From Alisma plantago-aquatica (taxonomy: Eukaryota; Streptophyta; Magnoliopsida; Alismatales; Alismataceae), in the NCBI GenBank assembly GCA_963693085.1, contig OY856410.1, positions 1,327,242,304-1,327,306,303 of the forward strand: DNA of 64,000 bases, read 5' to 3'. This document shows positions 11,606-24,200 of the stretch, piece by piece. The translations under genes and the position numbers were made by a program. The notes beneath the pieces were generated by a model that ran no database searches, had not been told where the DNA came from, and saw only the letters and a list, made by a program, of their open reading frames with translations. How positions within the stretch are numbered: position 1 is the stretch's first letter; each line of letters opens with the position of its first letter.

Positions 11606-12199
11606 GGTTAGAGATGGTATCATTACCTTTTTATCTGAGAGTGAAAACAACAACGCCTCTACTCGTTTCCTTGCCAGAGATGTCAGCAGAGCCGACGCGA
11701 AGAGGCAACAACGCTCAGAGGATTTTGCTTGGAGAAAGTTGAGAAGGGAAATTGTTCTTCGTTTGTGAATTATTTCGTGGCGGCGACACAAAAGGCGAGG
11801 CGGTGAGGTATTAAACAAGGACAGCAACACTGGTTTGAGATGGCCTTTTTGGGTATCCGACGCTCAAGGCTCGCCAGGAGTCGGGTTAGGGTTCTTTGTG
11901 ATCGACCCGCCCTCCCGAAACAGTTGGCGGTGAAATCACAGATAATTAAAGCACCAAGTACTTGTGATCAGCGGAAGAGTCATCGCAGTAGTGTAACGCC
12001 TACGCTGGGGTATTGGGGATGACGATAAGTCGATAACCCTCTCTTTATTCCTCTAGTCCGTCGGGTCATGTTACCCCGACCGCCTCTGCAAGAGTTATCA
12101 AGTGCGGCTAGTACCAATTCAAAGCCAACATGACACATAATTCGAATTAATAATTGCCAACTTTATGTATTTCTTGACAAGTGATTTATAGTGTGTATT
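11606..12199. other. Unassigned sequence
   Basis: Moderately GC-rich, with no convincing coding frame. The minus strand of 11625-11830 looks like a transcribed leader ending in a donor-like AAG|GTAATG. From about 12030 onward the sequence turns AT-rich and resembles retroelement LTR debris. Confidence 0.2.
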
Positions 12200-13035
12200 T
12201 GAATTCTTCTCGACTCCCAATTACGTAGGTTGCCTATTAAACCAACAAAGAGCATTATTCAGTTCCCAAAAGTCCATTTTAAATATGTTAGGTGTTCATA
12301 CTAATAAATGGGTGCTAATTATCCTAATAAAAGGATAATTCATTTCCCTTATAATTAATATTGTCGCTAGATTCTTTCTCCCTTCTAATTTCACTCTCTA
12401 GGGTAAACATGGATATAATATTAGTCTCGACCCAAATCTAAGAATAAGTCTAACTATACCAAATATGTGATATTAAATCTAAAATTTTCTCAAGTCACAT
12501 CTAATTTCAGGGTCAAAGACACTACTCACATAATTTAAAGAAGGGATAAAATTTAAGTTTTAGGATAAAGAAAATAGAGGATGATACCTACATTTGAGGT
12601 CATTATAGTTACCTTTTGGGAAACTCGACGAACGATACTATATTGACAAGTCAAAGTGTAGGGTGTCAGTCGAGTTACCATCAGGATAAACATGAATGAC
12701 CCTGGGTATTTCTAAGAGCTAGAGTGGCTGTCAGATGAGTTATCACCATGACAAACTCGGCCAACAAGACAGCCTGCATTCACTTTTGAAAAATGTCTAA
12801 AATGTGTTTATATATATATATATATAGTTTAAGTGTTATAAATTTTCATTAATCTTAATTACAAGTCATACAATCATTACAAGTACTTTACATCAAAGAT
12901 CTATGCAGTTTACACATTTGGAATGTGTCTTATCTAATCTGAAATCACTCAAGTAGAAGTATTAGACACATAAAACTGGAATGATTTAGTCATCATCAAA
13001 ACAAGGGATTAGTCAATTTAGACCTTGAGTCAACA
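12200..13035 (-). repeat. Ty1/copia (SIRE-like) LTR fragment
   Basis: On the minus strand an LTR-like start TGTTGACTCAAGGTC lies at 13035, preceded by a polypurine tract. A related minus-strand LTR start lies at 52924-52957. The left limit is not visible, so the start coordinate is approximate. The AT-rich sequence includes a TA microsatellite at 12809-12826. Confidence 0.5.
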
Positions 13036-13045
13036 TTCTCCCCCG
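13036..13045 (-). promoter_or_regulatory. Polypurine tract of a SIRE-like copia element
   Basis: Minus strand CGGGGGAGAA directly upstream of the LTR start TGTTGACTC, with GATTTGTCATCTTC before it. This is the arrangement typical of SIRE/Maximus elements. Confidence 0.6.
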
Positions 13046-15019
13046 TTTTGAAGATGACAAATCATGCCATGAATGTATTGAAAGCATTTAAGCAAAATAA
13101 TACCTTTGGAGAAATCTAGGATTTTTAATGAATTGAGTACATATGTTCCCCATCAATTTATGCTAATCAAGTTTATATACTCCCCCTTAATTGATGCTAA
13201 TGGAGTTCACATACTCCCCCTCAATTAATGCTATTTCTAGTGCATGGTTGGTTCTCATAAAATTTATAGAAATTTTTTCTTCTGCTCATTTATGTTACAC
13301 ATATATCTCTTCTCTCCTTTACATAAGATATTTCTTCTCCCCCGTTGTCATTTCAAAAAGTGAGGGTGGATGAAGACCTAAAACACAACTTGTTAGAAAA
13401 ACAGAGTGTAGAAGAGAAAAATATATGGGGATATCCAAGCAATGAATATAAATAAAATGAAGACATGCATTTGAACAACCCAAGATTTAATTCTAGCAAT
13501 AATCAAGGCAATGACTATGTAAGAAATCAACTCCAGATAGTAGATATGCAAATCAAGAAGTAATCTTGAGTATGTATGAAACATGATACAAACATATCAT
13601 TAAGTTTGGTACCAATTTATGAGAAAAGATACCAATTGACGAAAAAGAGTAGAATTACATGTAGATGTACTACTAATATATGATATCACAAGTTAGGACT
13701 ACTGGTAGGATCTAGGTAATTGTAAAACATGCACAAGTAAAAAAAAAGAAGCTATGATTAGATGTAAAGAAATATCCAATCAAATAAATATGGAATTTTA
13801 GAAACATGAAAGGATAAAACTCACTAGCAAATATGCATCATTATTAAAAGATGATTACCACTAAGAAACTCAAGGTTACATTGAAAGATATACAACTGGA
13901 AAGATGTATCAAGTTAGATCAAAAAGGAAGAAAGTTAATCACAACCATATGTTTTAAGGAGATTATCATCAACACTTGCATAACAACTCAAGAAAAGTAA
14001 TTGCAAGATATAGAGATACCAAATTATAGTAACTAGAAAGATAGAGATGTATGAAAGATAAGAAATTTAAAACATGATAATATGAATATCATATAAATAT
14101 ACATAGGGGAGTTACATCTACATATTTAGTATACATTGTTGTTGGTCGAGTTTCTAGGTTGAACTTTAGATCGAAAATAGTTGTTGGCAAATTCCATTGG
14201 TGCTTGTTGGTCGAGTTTCCTCATGACAAACTCGATTGACAATTGTTGTTGTCAAAAAGTACATATATTTTAGAAAAACATATCTAGAGGCATAATAAAA
14301 TTATAGACAATATCCGAACATGTATATACAAGTCGTTAATACACTATTAAAGCATCATGGGTAGTTTTCTTAAGCAGAGAAGTGATGACAATCACGATAT
14401 ATCAATTTTAACTCAAAAACTATATGTGAAGTGCATACAAACTTGTTAATATGATGTAATCAATATAACTTGGAGAGAGTTATATCTCTCAGTGGGACTG
14501 GGTCTCACCTCATCGGTCACCACATTTATTTAGGTGATTGATATAAGAGACAACGGTATCATGACAGTGAGAAGAATCTAAGGTGATAAACCCTAGAGAT
14601 GGTTGTTTAGTTGTCTAGTGTGTCCTAGAGTCATCCCTGTACTCTCAGGTCTAGATGAAAAGTTTGTGTACGATGTTTTGATTGAATGGATCTTTCTACA
14701 ATAGGTTGATGCTTGTATATGTTGAATATATGGATAGTGTTCCTTTACAAAGTTTAAGTTCTCTCCGAGGCTATAGGGAAATTGTAAAGAATATTGAGCA
14801 TTATGTGAAGTAAAATAAGTTTTTGGGCTTTAATATAAATGTTTCTGGGAGAATTGGAATTGTTGAAATCGATTTTAATTTACCCTATTTTCTGGATTTG
14901 TGTTAAATTAATGAGTAATTGTGTTTTGTGTTTTGAGTAATCTCATTTAGTCTAACGAGTTCTCACAACCTTCTTTAGGGTTATCAACCTACACATATTA
15001 AAGTGTATTCATCTTATCA
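13046..15019 (-). other. Degraded 3' interior of a copia element and unassigned AT-rich DNA
   Basis: Several GGGGGAG-type purine tracts on the minus strand near 13180-13225 (TTAAGGGGGAGTATATAAAC) resemble the non-coding region 3' of pol in SIRE-like elements. No integrase, RT or RNase H frame survives. From about 14460 to 15000 I see nothing recognisable. Confidence 0.4.
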
Positions 15020-15677
15020 CTTTCATGATGTATTCATTGATTGTATTCAAAATGTATCGGCCTACACTCTTCTAGGTGTATCAATATTCACTAATTAAGG
15101 TGTATCAACCTTTATTTCAAATCTTTATATCGGCCTACATGTCAATGGCTATCATTTTAGAGATACTTAGAGTGGTACTGCTTGTATGGTTCGTGAGGTG
15201 TATCGGTCGTAGTACATACTTGAGTGTCGTCCATGCTATCATTTTGTATATCAGCCACCTCAACCAACTAGTGTATAGGTCACCCATCAACTACTAGGGT
15301 ATCGACCACCCATCATCTACTAGGGTATCAGTCACCCATCAACCACTAGGGTATCAACCACCCATCAATTACTAGGGTATCGGCCACCCATCAACTACTA
15401 GGGTATCGGCCACACCATCTACTTATGTATCGGCCTCACCAATAACTAGGATATTGGCCACTTCAACCCCTTGTATATCGGCCTCACCTTCAACTAGGGT
15501 ATCAGCCTCTTCATTAACTTAGGATATTAGCCTTCCCTTCAACTTAGTGTATCAACCACTCAACATCACTTAGGGTGTCATCCTTCCTATCCCTTTAAGT
15601 ATCAGCCACTCAACATCAACTAAGTTATCAGCTACAACATTAGCTAGTGTATCGACCAAATAGCACATTATGGGATA
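15020..15677. repeat. Degenerate tandem repeat (ACTAGGGTATCGGCCACC type), left part
   Basis: About 20 diverged units of roughly 25-35 bp containing GTATCGGCC or GTATCAGCC. The most regular stretch is 15268-15420 (CTACTAGGGTATCGGCCACC). The array is cut at 15677 by Athila-A and resumes at 51111. Confidence 0.75.
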
Positions 15678-15682
15678 TCAGC
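15678..15682. repeat. TSD TCAGC of Athila-A, left copy
   Basis: TCAGC before the LTR start TGACGTGG at 15683; repeated at 51106-51110. Confidence 0.9.
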
Positions 15683-17030
15683 TGACGTGGCGTTTTGAAT
15701 ACACTAACAAATTCACCCGTGGCTGAAATCCCCGAGCTTTTACCTAAATCTAGTGCAATAATACCACCCGCAAGCGGACGAGTCTTATCGTAGTATAGTT
15801 GAGAATCGAACCCAAAGGACAACGTTTTTAAGAATCCTTGTCAGCTGGATCTAGCTCAAGTAAAACTAATATTTAGAACAAAAGGTTGATTTTGGTTTGT
15901 TCAAACTAATTGCAGGAAAGTAAAAGCGGAATTAAAGATAGGTTTAGATTAGTGATGTGGAATCGCTGGGATGGTACTGGGTTTGACCACCGCTACACAC
16001 ACAAACATACTCCTTTGCAAACAATCCAGGCAAGATATGACACTCCAAGTAGAGCTGCTGCAGAACCCCCCATACGGGCGTCAGGTCCGCATAAGCATCA
16101 CCATAGGCATCAGATGTCTCGTCACCATCCGGATCACATGTATTACGGCTCTGAAGATACAACATCCAACTAAGGCTGTGAACCCCCCATATGGGCGTCA
16201 GGCGCACAGAAGTGTCACCGAAGGCTATATGGCTCGTCCCCTCGCGGATCATACACTTACAACCTTAAGGAATCCCATCGGACGTTCTCGTCAAGGAGTC
16301 AACCGCGTCAACCGATAAGCACATAAGCGATTATAGTACGAGTAAACATCAACGATTAACAAGAAGACACAAAATCCAACTAAGGTTGTGAACCCCCCCA
16401 TACGGGCGTCAGGCGCACAGAAGCGTCAGGCGCACAGACGTTTAACAAAAGAACATGGTTTGCATGGGTAGCGGGGCTAGTCCCCGCACCCCAGCGAAAG
16501 TGGACTACTCACTCATGATGCGAGATACAAGAAGGATAAGAGAGAAAGAAAGATCCTCCATGAGCTCGGTGTAGAGGGTGGCCGCAGCCCAGTGAAGTAG
16601 ATGCGCTCCTTGCTCCGTCTTCCTTCTCTTCTTGGCCTGCTTGGATGCAACACTAGTCGGCGTGAATCGCGCGACTTCTGCCCTTCAATCGGTCTTTGTT
16701 CTTGCGGCAAACGGTCTTCGAGACCGCATGGACCCAAACGGTCTTGAGACCGCATGGGCCCAAACGGTCTTGGGACGCATGGACCCAAACGGTCTTGGGA
16801 CGCATGGACCCAAACGGTTTTGGGACCGCATAGACCCAAACGGTCTTGAGACCGCATGGACCCAAACGGCCTTGAGACCGCATGGACCCAAACGGTCTTG
16901 GGACCGCATAGATCCAAACTGTCTTGAGACCGCATGGACCCAAACGATCTTGAGACCGCATGGATCTAAACGGTCTTGAGACCGCGTGGACCCAATCGGT
17001 CTTGAGACCGCATGGATCCAAACGGTCTTG
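15683..17030 (-). repeat. Athila-A 3' LTR, part left of the CACTA insertion
   Basis: Collinear with 48865-50756 apart from two deletions: about 220 bp near 16430 (right-LTR 49610-49830) and about 250 bp near 16655 (right-LTR 50050-50297). The second removes the TATA box seen in the 5' LTR. It ends in the 26 bp minisatellite. Confidence 0.88.
16727..17030. repeat. 26 bp minisatellite in the 3' LTR
   Basis: About 12 copies of a 26 bp unit starting AAACGGTCTTGAGACCGC and ending ATGGACCC; some units are 24 bp. The core GGTCTTGAGACC is palindromic. Because 26 is not a multiple of 3, long pseudo-frames open in several frames on both strands; they are not genes. Confidence 0.92.
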
Positions 17031-17033
17031 GGA
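17031..17033. repeat. TSD GGA of the CACTA element, left copy
   Basis: GGA precedes CACTAG. GGA also follows the right end at 30369-30371. The intact 5' LTR shows the uninterrupted site CTTGGGACCGC. Confidence 0.88.
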
Positions 17034-17051
17034 CACTAGTACAGAAAGGGT
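17034..17051 (+). repeat. CACTA left terminal inverted repeat
   Basis: CACTAGTACAGAAAGGGT matches the reverse complement of 30350-30368 apart from one inserted base. Confidence 0.92.
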
Positions 17052-17720
17052 ATGTAGCGTCGGTTTTTTAAATCCTGCATCGTCACTTTTTGACCGACGC
17101 CTAGGTGGTCGTCGCTATAGAATTTGGTCTATAGCGTCGGATTATTTAACCAAATAAAACCGACCTTACAGAGTAAACACCGAAGCAAAAGGTTGTAAAA
17201 ATTCTGACCTAGGCGAGAAAAAAGGAGCTTGTAAGGTCAGTTATTTCATAAAACCGACCCTGTAAATGTTCTCGGTCGAGAAAATTGTCGAATGAGAACG
17301 TTTACAGGGTCAGTTTTTATGAAATAACCGACCCTAAAGATTGAATAACATTTCAGTGGTAACTCTCGGTCGAGAAAATTGTCGACCGAAAATATTTCGG
17401 TCTCGACCGAGCACCCTCTATAAGGTCAGTTTTTTGAAAATAACCGACCCTAAAATTGAATAAAACATTTCAGTATAGCAGTCGGTCGACAAGTTTGTCG
17501 ATCGATAGTAATTCGGTCGAGAAGTTTGTCGACCGGGTCCTACAATGAAATGTTTTATTCAATCTTTAGGGTCGGTTATTTCAAAAAACCGACCTTATAG
17601 AGGACATTATAGACTCGGTTTTTTACAAAAACCGACGCTAGAAGTTCGATTTCGGTCGAAAATTTTTCGGCCAAAGAGTGTACAATCTGTAGGGTCGGTT
17701 ATTTAACAAACCGACGCTAG
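17052..17720. repeat. CACTA 3' subterminal palindrome array
   Basis: Two motif families alternate. Family A comprises ~28 bp imperfect inverted repeats such as AGGGTCGGTTATTTC followed by its near complement GAAATAACCGACCCT (near 17228, 17308, 17424, 17569, 17612, 17694). Family B resembles GGTCGACAAATTTGTCGACC (near 17270, 17366, 17481, 17513, 17651). In known CACTA elements subterminal repeats bind the element-encoded TNPA-like protein; that role is inferred here. Confidence 0.85.
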
Positions 17721-17974
17721 AAGTTACGATTTTTTTTTAAAAAATTTCTGCAGAAATTGATATAGAACAGAAGAACAAGAAGATTCATGTATTCTGGGAG
17801 AGGGGAGCATTGATGCTCAACCATCACCGTCAAAACCACACATTCATAACAAAAATGATAATCAATATCATAATTTACAAAATGATAGAGTGCAAGTCTG
17901 ATATGACATATTATAAAAGTAAAAATATGAAAGAGTACGTACTCAAACCACATACATAAATGGAGCCGACATAT

Positions 17975-20900
17975 TTAATCCAATACTATTTTGACTTCAC
18001 TTATAAAACACTCTGACCACTCTTCTCGGAATTCATTCAAGTCCACATGTGTGTAAGGCTGAGTTTTAAAGATCTGTAATAGAAAATGCACATGTTAATA
18101 TTTTATAAAAATGACTACAATCACTTGTAACTTTATGATGTTATTCTTTATTACCTGACTTATAGTCTGAATGTCATGTGATGCTTGTTTGACAATAGTT
18201 TGCATATATTTCATTACATAGTAGCCACAAGCCCAATCATTATTTTGCATAGGACACTACAAATAATAAATTATACTTAATGTTAGTAAACTACTATAAA
18301 CAACAATTGAGATAAGAGTATAAGAGTTGACATATTACAGTTGAAAATTAATACATAAAGAGTAAGCAGTTGTCAAAGTAGCTACCTTGACATTTTTCAA
18401 AGTCAATGTCTTTAATTTTGTGGGTATTTGTCCTCCAGCTTCACGAAAAGCCTTTATACCCCTATCAATTAAACGATAGTTGGTAAAATAGAAATTCTAA
18501 ATAAAATATCATGTTGAATCTATTGATTAAATTTATGCTTACTCCATAGCTGAAAATTTCAGTTTGTGACTCCTTGTTGTTTTACCCATTGGGTCAAGAT
18601 AATAAAGAGTCATCAATTTTGGGACAATCACTAGTAATTCCCAATGTCTAGCTCTGAGTAAGAGTAAAACAAACATTAAAATAAATAGTTTCATTCATTA
18701 TTAAAATTATATTGAATAATAATACTTACTGGACGTTAAAAGGAATTAGGATAATTTCCTTCCCCTCACTAGCAAAATATTTGAATGCATCAGAGAAGTA
18801 CTCATTCACATCCTCAATATTTGTCTCCACCTGACTAGTGACCGAAGGAACTAAGAATGCAATATTCTTTATATCAAAGTTGGTGACCTCGGTATATAAA
18901 TGGCTGTTAAACATTTGTAATTATTTTCATATGTAGAAATAAGCTAAAATGTGTATTGGAATTTTTTATATATATTGATAGATCCTTACCTTATCCATAC
19001 TTGTATTATCGAAGTGTTCAGCCAATCATACCGGAACAACTCTATAATATCATCAAGAAAAATAAAATTCTCAAAGTCCCTCCCAACTGCATCTTCTGTT
19101 AACTTGACCATCATATTTGATCCCGATTTTTGGTTGGCTAAGTATCAACACAAACATTTAGATTTGCTTCCCAATTCGTCGAATGTAGTTTCGGGAATGA
19201 AAGATGTCTTGGGCATAGGAGGACGACTAGCAGAAGTTTTACTTTTCGGTTTACAAACCTGTTAATTAAATTACATACTTATATTACATGCAGTCAAAGA
19301 TGAAAAATATGATAGAAATAAGGTATACCTTGTCATTGATAACGAAGTATCTAGGCCAACCCACCATAGAACCCTCAGCTTCTTCAACTGTACTATATTC
19401 AGGATTAGGTATGGGTAGTGGTTTGTCCCCCATTCCGTCATACACAAGATGGATGGACACACGGTAGATGTCATCAGTAATTTGTTGGCAATGCAATGTA
19501 CCACCAAGGTTGTACACTTTGTCCGCTGCCACAACATTATATTCTGGAACCTCCACTGCAAGTTTACAGTTCATACCAACCTAGATTGAAATAATATAAG
19601 TTATATAAGAAATAGTAGAACAGATACATGTTACAACTATATATATTATCATATATTTATCATACTAATAACACAACATATACAACAAGAACTTACTGCA
19701 GATTGTTGTGGTGGTTCATCGGGAGTGCTCCCATGACCTTCTACAACTGTAGCATGGGCTTGTACCTCATCACTTGAGAGACATGCAGTATGAATAGGTT
19801 GAGAAGGTTGAGTAGGCTGATATGAAGACATTATTTCTTTTACTTTCTGCGCTACTAATGCTTCAAGATACTCTTGTGTAAAACCTCCTACACGACCTCT
19901 TTTAGATTGTGAAGGGCCAAAATAAGACTTGAATCCTATGCCAGCTCCTAATCCCCTAACACGGCCAGGATGCTCCTTTATACCAAGAGCAACTGCTAGT
20001 TCATCCATGTAGCCAGTTGGGATGAACTTTCCTTCCTTCCTTTGCTCGTGGAGATCAATCTATTCATAGTTAATAAAAATATTAAATCACAATATCAATT
20101 AGATATAAATAAATCTAAGTTTGTGGAAGTTACTCTTTACTTAGTTGGGATAAACCTACCATCCTTTGTGCCACCTCCTTAGTTGCAGGGTTGACAATTT
20201 CACCGGCTCGATTCTTTCTAGCATCAATCCATGTCATGTGTCGGGGTGGTCACTCAAATTGAGTTGTACTAGATTCTTCTCCAGAAGATGATTGCTTCTC
20301 TTGTAGTTGGCGGCGGAAGGCATAACCATCGGGCCCCAAGCGATGGTCATGCACATTTTTAGCTCGTCTTTCCTTTTGAGCCTGGTGAATAGCCTGATCA
20401 TTTAAAATGAGGTATTGCAATTTAGACTTGGCAAACATGTATAAAAAGATTCACCTCCTTAATTGTATAAAATATTCATACAATGCATCACAATCTTTAT
20501 TACCTGAAACTCTTCTGATCTCCTAGCTGCAAAAAATCTTTCCCACACCTCAAGATCAATAAAAATATATACATATGTAGCTTTCTTCTTTTGTTTAGGA
20601 TTATTTATAAATTCCCTTACAAGATATGTCTTAAAACCCCTCCATCGTACACCACAACGTTGTAGCACTCTTTTCTTGTGATCTTTTTCATTTAGATGAA
20701 AAACACCCTATACATACAAAAGAAGCAATAAATAATGTTGTTTTGAAAAGGAATTAATTCCAAGCAAACTAAATTAGAATCAATAGATAAAAACATATTA
20801 AAATGATATCACTTCCACTCACAGATATATCTTTCCATATGAGGTTTTTTTTGGCATTTGGAACATCATGCCAATTTTCTATATCTATTGGCACCTTACT

Positions 20901-21137
20901 GCGCGCGGTCGCCCCTACGTAATGCTTGAAAGCACTAGCATGTTCCCCAATAGGTGCTCCTGTCATATCAAACTGGACTGGAAATTTATCCCCTTTAGCC
21001 TTGAGCTCCTGCAGCCTACACATCAATGTAGGACCTCTACTGTTCTTAGCATCACCACTACCATCCTCATGGTGCTCATGCTCAGAATGTTCATCTTCAT
21101 GGTGCTCATGCTCAAAATGTTCATCTTCACTCGCCAT
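17975..21137 (-). pseudogene. CACTA second gene: Ptta/En-Spm (Transposase_24-like) region fused to a Ulp1-type protease, 11 exons
   Basis: Exons inferred by eye from GT-AG sites and continuous family-like protein: 21137-20823, 20707-20504, 20426-20160, 20059-19697, 19580-19329, 19258-18990, 18903-18730, 18653-18543, 18461-18386, 18256-18155 and 18073-17975. Phases agree throughout, giving 743 codons plus stop. Residues ~1-105 start MASEDEHFEH with an acidic His-rich repeat. About 70-470 resemble plant transposase (Ptta/En/Spm), including EHPGRVRGLG at 291-300. About 560-743 resemble a Ulp1/peptidase C48 core: His618 in RHWELLVI, Asp635 in YYLDPM, Gln681 and Cys687 in CPMQNNDWACGYYV. Ulp1 proteins process SUMO; a role in the transposon is unknown. 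In-frame TGA codons at 20250-20252 and 19145-19147 break it. Confidence 0.82.
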
Positions 21138-21259
21138 TTTAGAACCTACAAGTATACATGATAAAAAAATAAGTGATAATAAAAGCCCAAGTGATAAGGT
21201 ATACATGATAATAAAATAAATAATTCAAAGAATACATGCCTTTAGTATTGGTTGAGTTG

Positions 21260-24200
21260 TTAGTCATGGAAACTTCCTTCAGCATGGTCTTGATGTTTAT
21301 AATATTCATCGGTGTTATCTTCAACATTTACACTTGGCAAACCAACAGAGAATGGACTAGAATCATCATACTTTTCGTAGTATTCTTCTTCGTTTATAGG
21401 ATCTACAGTAAACTGTCTTTTTCCATTAAGAACGACATACCAATTTTTATTTGCCGGGTCATCAATATAGAATACTTGTTTTGCTTGGTTTGTCATGATG
21501 AATGGCTCATCTTTGAAACCAATCTTTTCAAAATTCACCAATTTGAAACCCAACTCATCCACTAAAACTCCTTTATTGTTGTCAACCCAATTACACCTAT
21601 AGGAATTCGAAAATTTGTATAGTCCATTTCCCATATGTCCTCAACGAAGCCGTAATATGACATCTCAGCTTCACGTGGTCTTTTATCTTTGGCACTAGCA
21701 AAATACAATGAACAAGCTTTAACAGTGACCCCACTATTTTGAACTACACTACTTTCATCTTGACGCTTTGTGTAGTATGAAAATCCGTTAATGTCATAAC
21801 CTTCATATGAGATGACATCCATTTTTGGCTTAAAGGCGAGCCATTTTATATTCTCAGCAACATTATTTGGTGATTCAGATAGTTGATTAAATACTTTCTC
21901 TTCAAACCACCTAATAAATGTTCGATTATGCTCTCTTGCAAGCCACATTGAACTAGATCACGGATGATTTCTCTTGATAAGATCATTGTGTTCTGTGATG
22001 TAGCTACTAACTTCATCGATGTTGTGTAAAATATACAAATGCGCTTGTTCCCACAACTCACGACTGATTCCTTTCACTCGTCCTCCCAGAGTTCCTTTGC
22101 CACAATAAGATCCAGTGTGATGGGAATTTTTTTGATTGCTACAAGTTTCATTGCAATTCAAAAAATCATTACAAAAATCCATCACCTCCCTAGCCACGTA
22201 ACCCTCAACAATACTCCCTTCAGGATGATAACGATTCTGAACATCACCTTTAAAAACACTCATGTAGCGTTCAAATGGATACATCCAGTGTAAGAAAATT
22301 GGACCCAACATCTTCACCTCCCTTGTAATATGTACTACTAGATGAACCATGGTATCAAAAAATGAAGGAGGAAAGTACATTTCAAGCTGACACATGGTAA
22401 CAATTACATCTTTCTGTAATTTATCGAGAGTATCAGGATGTATCACTTTGTTGCATATTTCATTGAAGAAGAAACATAGTCTTGTGATGGCAAACCTTAC
22501 ATGCTTCGACAATATAGATCGAATAGCCACAGGTAAAATTTGTTGCATTAAGGTGTGACAATCGTGAGATTTGAGACCTATCAGTTTCAGATCCTTCATT
22601 GATACCAATCTACGAATATTAGAAGAGTATCCTTGTGGAACCTTAATATTATACAAGCACTCACAGAAAGTCTTTTTCTCTTTCTTTGACAAAGTGTAAC
22701 AAGCCGGTGGCAAATATGTGCAGCGACCCCTAATCTCCACTGATAATTCTTTTCTAATACCCATTAATTCTAAATCTTTTCTAGATTTGATGCCATCTTT
22801 AGTCTTTCCTGGTATGTTCAATAGCATACCGATGATGCTATCACAAATATTTTTTTCAACATGCATGACTTCAATGCAGTGTCTAATTGCCAAAGATCTC
22901 CAATAAGGAAGATCCCAGAATATTGACCTCTTCTTGTATAGAGATTTGTCACATGTGAGTGTATGACTACTTGAACTCTTTCCAAATTCATTAACAATAT
23001 GTTTCACCCTATCATATACAACATGTCCTGGTATAGGTTTAGGAGCACTTCGTTCCTCAATTGACCCATTAAAGGTTTTGCGTTGCCTTCGATAAGGATG
23101 CACTGGTGGGAGAAATCTCCGATGACCAAGATATACGATTTTACCACCATGTTTCAGTCTGATTGAATCAATATTTTCCTCACAAACAGGACATGCTTTG
23201 TATCCTTTTATGCTATATCCAGACAAATTTCCATAAGCTGGAAAGTCATTAATCGTGCAAAATAACATAGCACGCAAATTGAAGATCTCTTTACGTGAAG
23301 CATCATATGTCATAATAACTTCTTCCCATAGTTTCATTAGGTCATCAATTAGAGGTTGAAGGTAAACATCAATATCATTTCCAGGTTGCTTGGGCCCTGA
23401 TATCAATGTTGACAACATCACATACTTATTTTTCATACACAACCAAGGAGGAAGATTGTATATAACAATCATAACAGGCCATGTGCTATGTTGGCTGCTT
23501 AATGTACCATAGGGATTCATTCCATCTGTACAGAGTCCAAGTCTTAGGTTTCTTGGTTCTTTACCAAATTGAGGGTATAATAAATCAATTTTCTTCCATT
23601 GTGGTGAATCAGATGCATGTCGTAGGACGCCATCATCATTGAACTTTAACTCCCCATGCCAAGACAAATTTTGCGCATCTTCTGTATTAGCAAATAAGCG
23701 TTGAAATCGTGGTATTATTGGTAGATACCACATCACCTTGGCAGGAGAGCCATTTGTTGCCTTAGCTGAATTTGTAGTCTTATACCTTGACGCACCACAT
23801 TTTGGACAATTTATCAAATTACTATAGTCCTTCTGAAATAACACACAATCATTTGGACATGCATGAATCTTCTTAGCCTCCATTCCCATTGGGCACATTA
23901 TTTTCTTTGCTTGATATGTTGAAATTGGAAGCTCGTTGCCTTCAGGAAGAATTTCCTTTAACAAAGACAACAGTGAAGTGAAACTCTTATCGCTCCACCG
24001 GTTTTGAGCTTTAAGAGTGTATAATCGCATCACAACACTCAACCTCGTGAACTTAGTACAACCCTTATATAATGGTTTTTCAGCATCATGGACAATGTTT
24101 GCAAATAAAGAAGGTGGATCAATGACATTGTCCCGACAACTACGTAGCATCTCATCAATCATATCATCCCGAATCCGGTCATCTTCAATCGGTTCATCAT

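Noticed and set aside
12809..12826. TA run as a promoter TATA box
   Set aside because: A pure TA microsatellite without an associated gene.
16513..17036. Long overlapping frames on both strands (RPFGSMRSQDRLGPCG-type repeats), also at 30262-30821 and 50143-50901
   Set aside because: They are three-frame translations of a 26 bp minisatellite; they appear on both strands and have no other coding signs.
22039..22293. Small plus-strand frames within the TNP2 region (also 22718-22906 and 24017-24268)
   Set aside because: Shadows of the transposase frame on the opposite strand.
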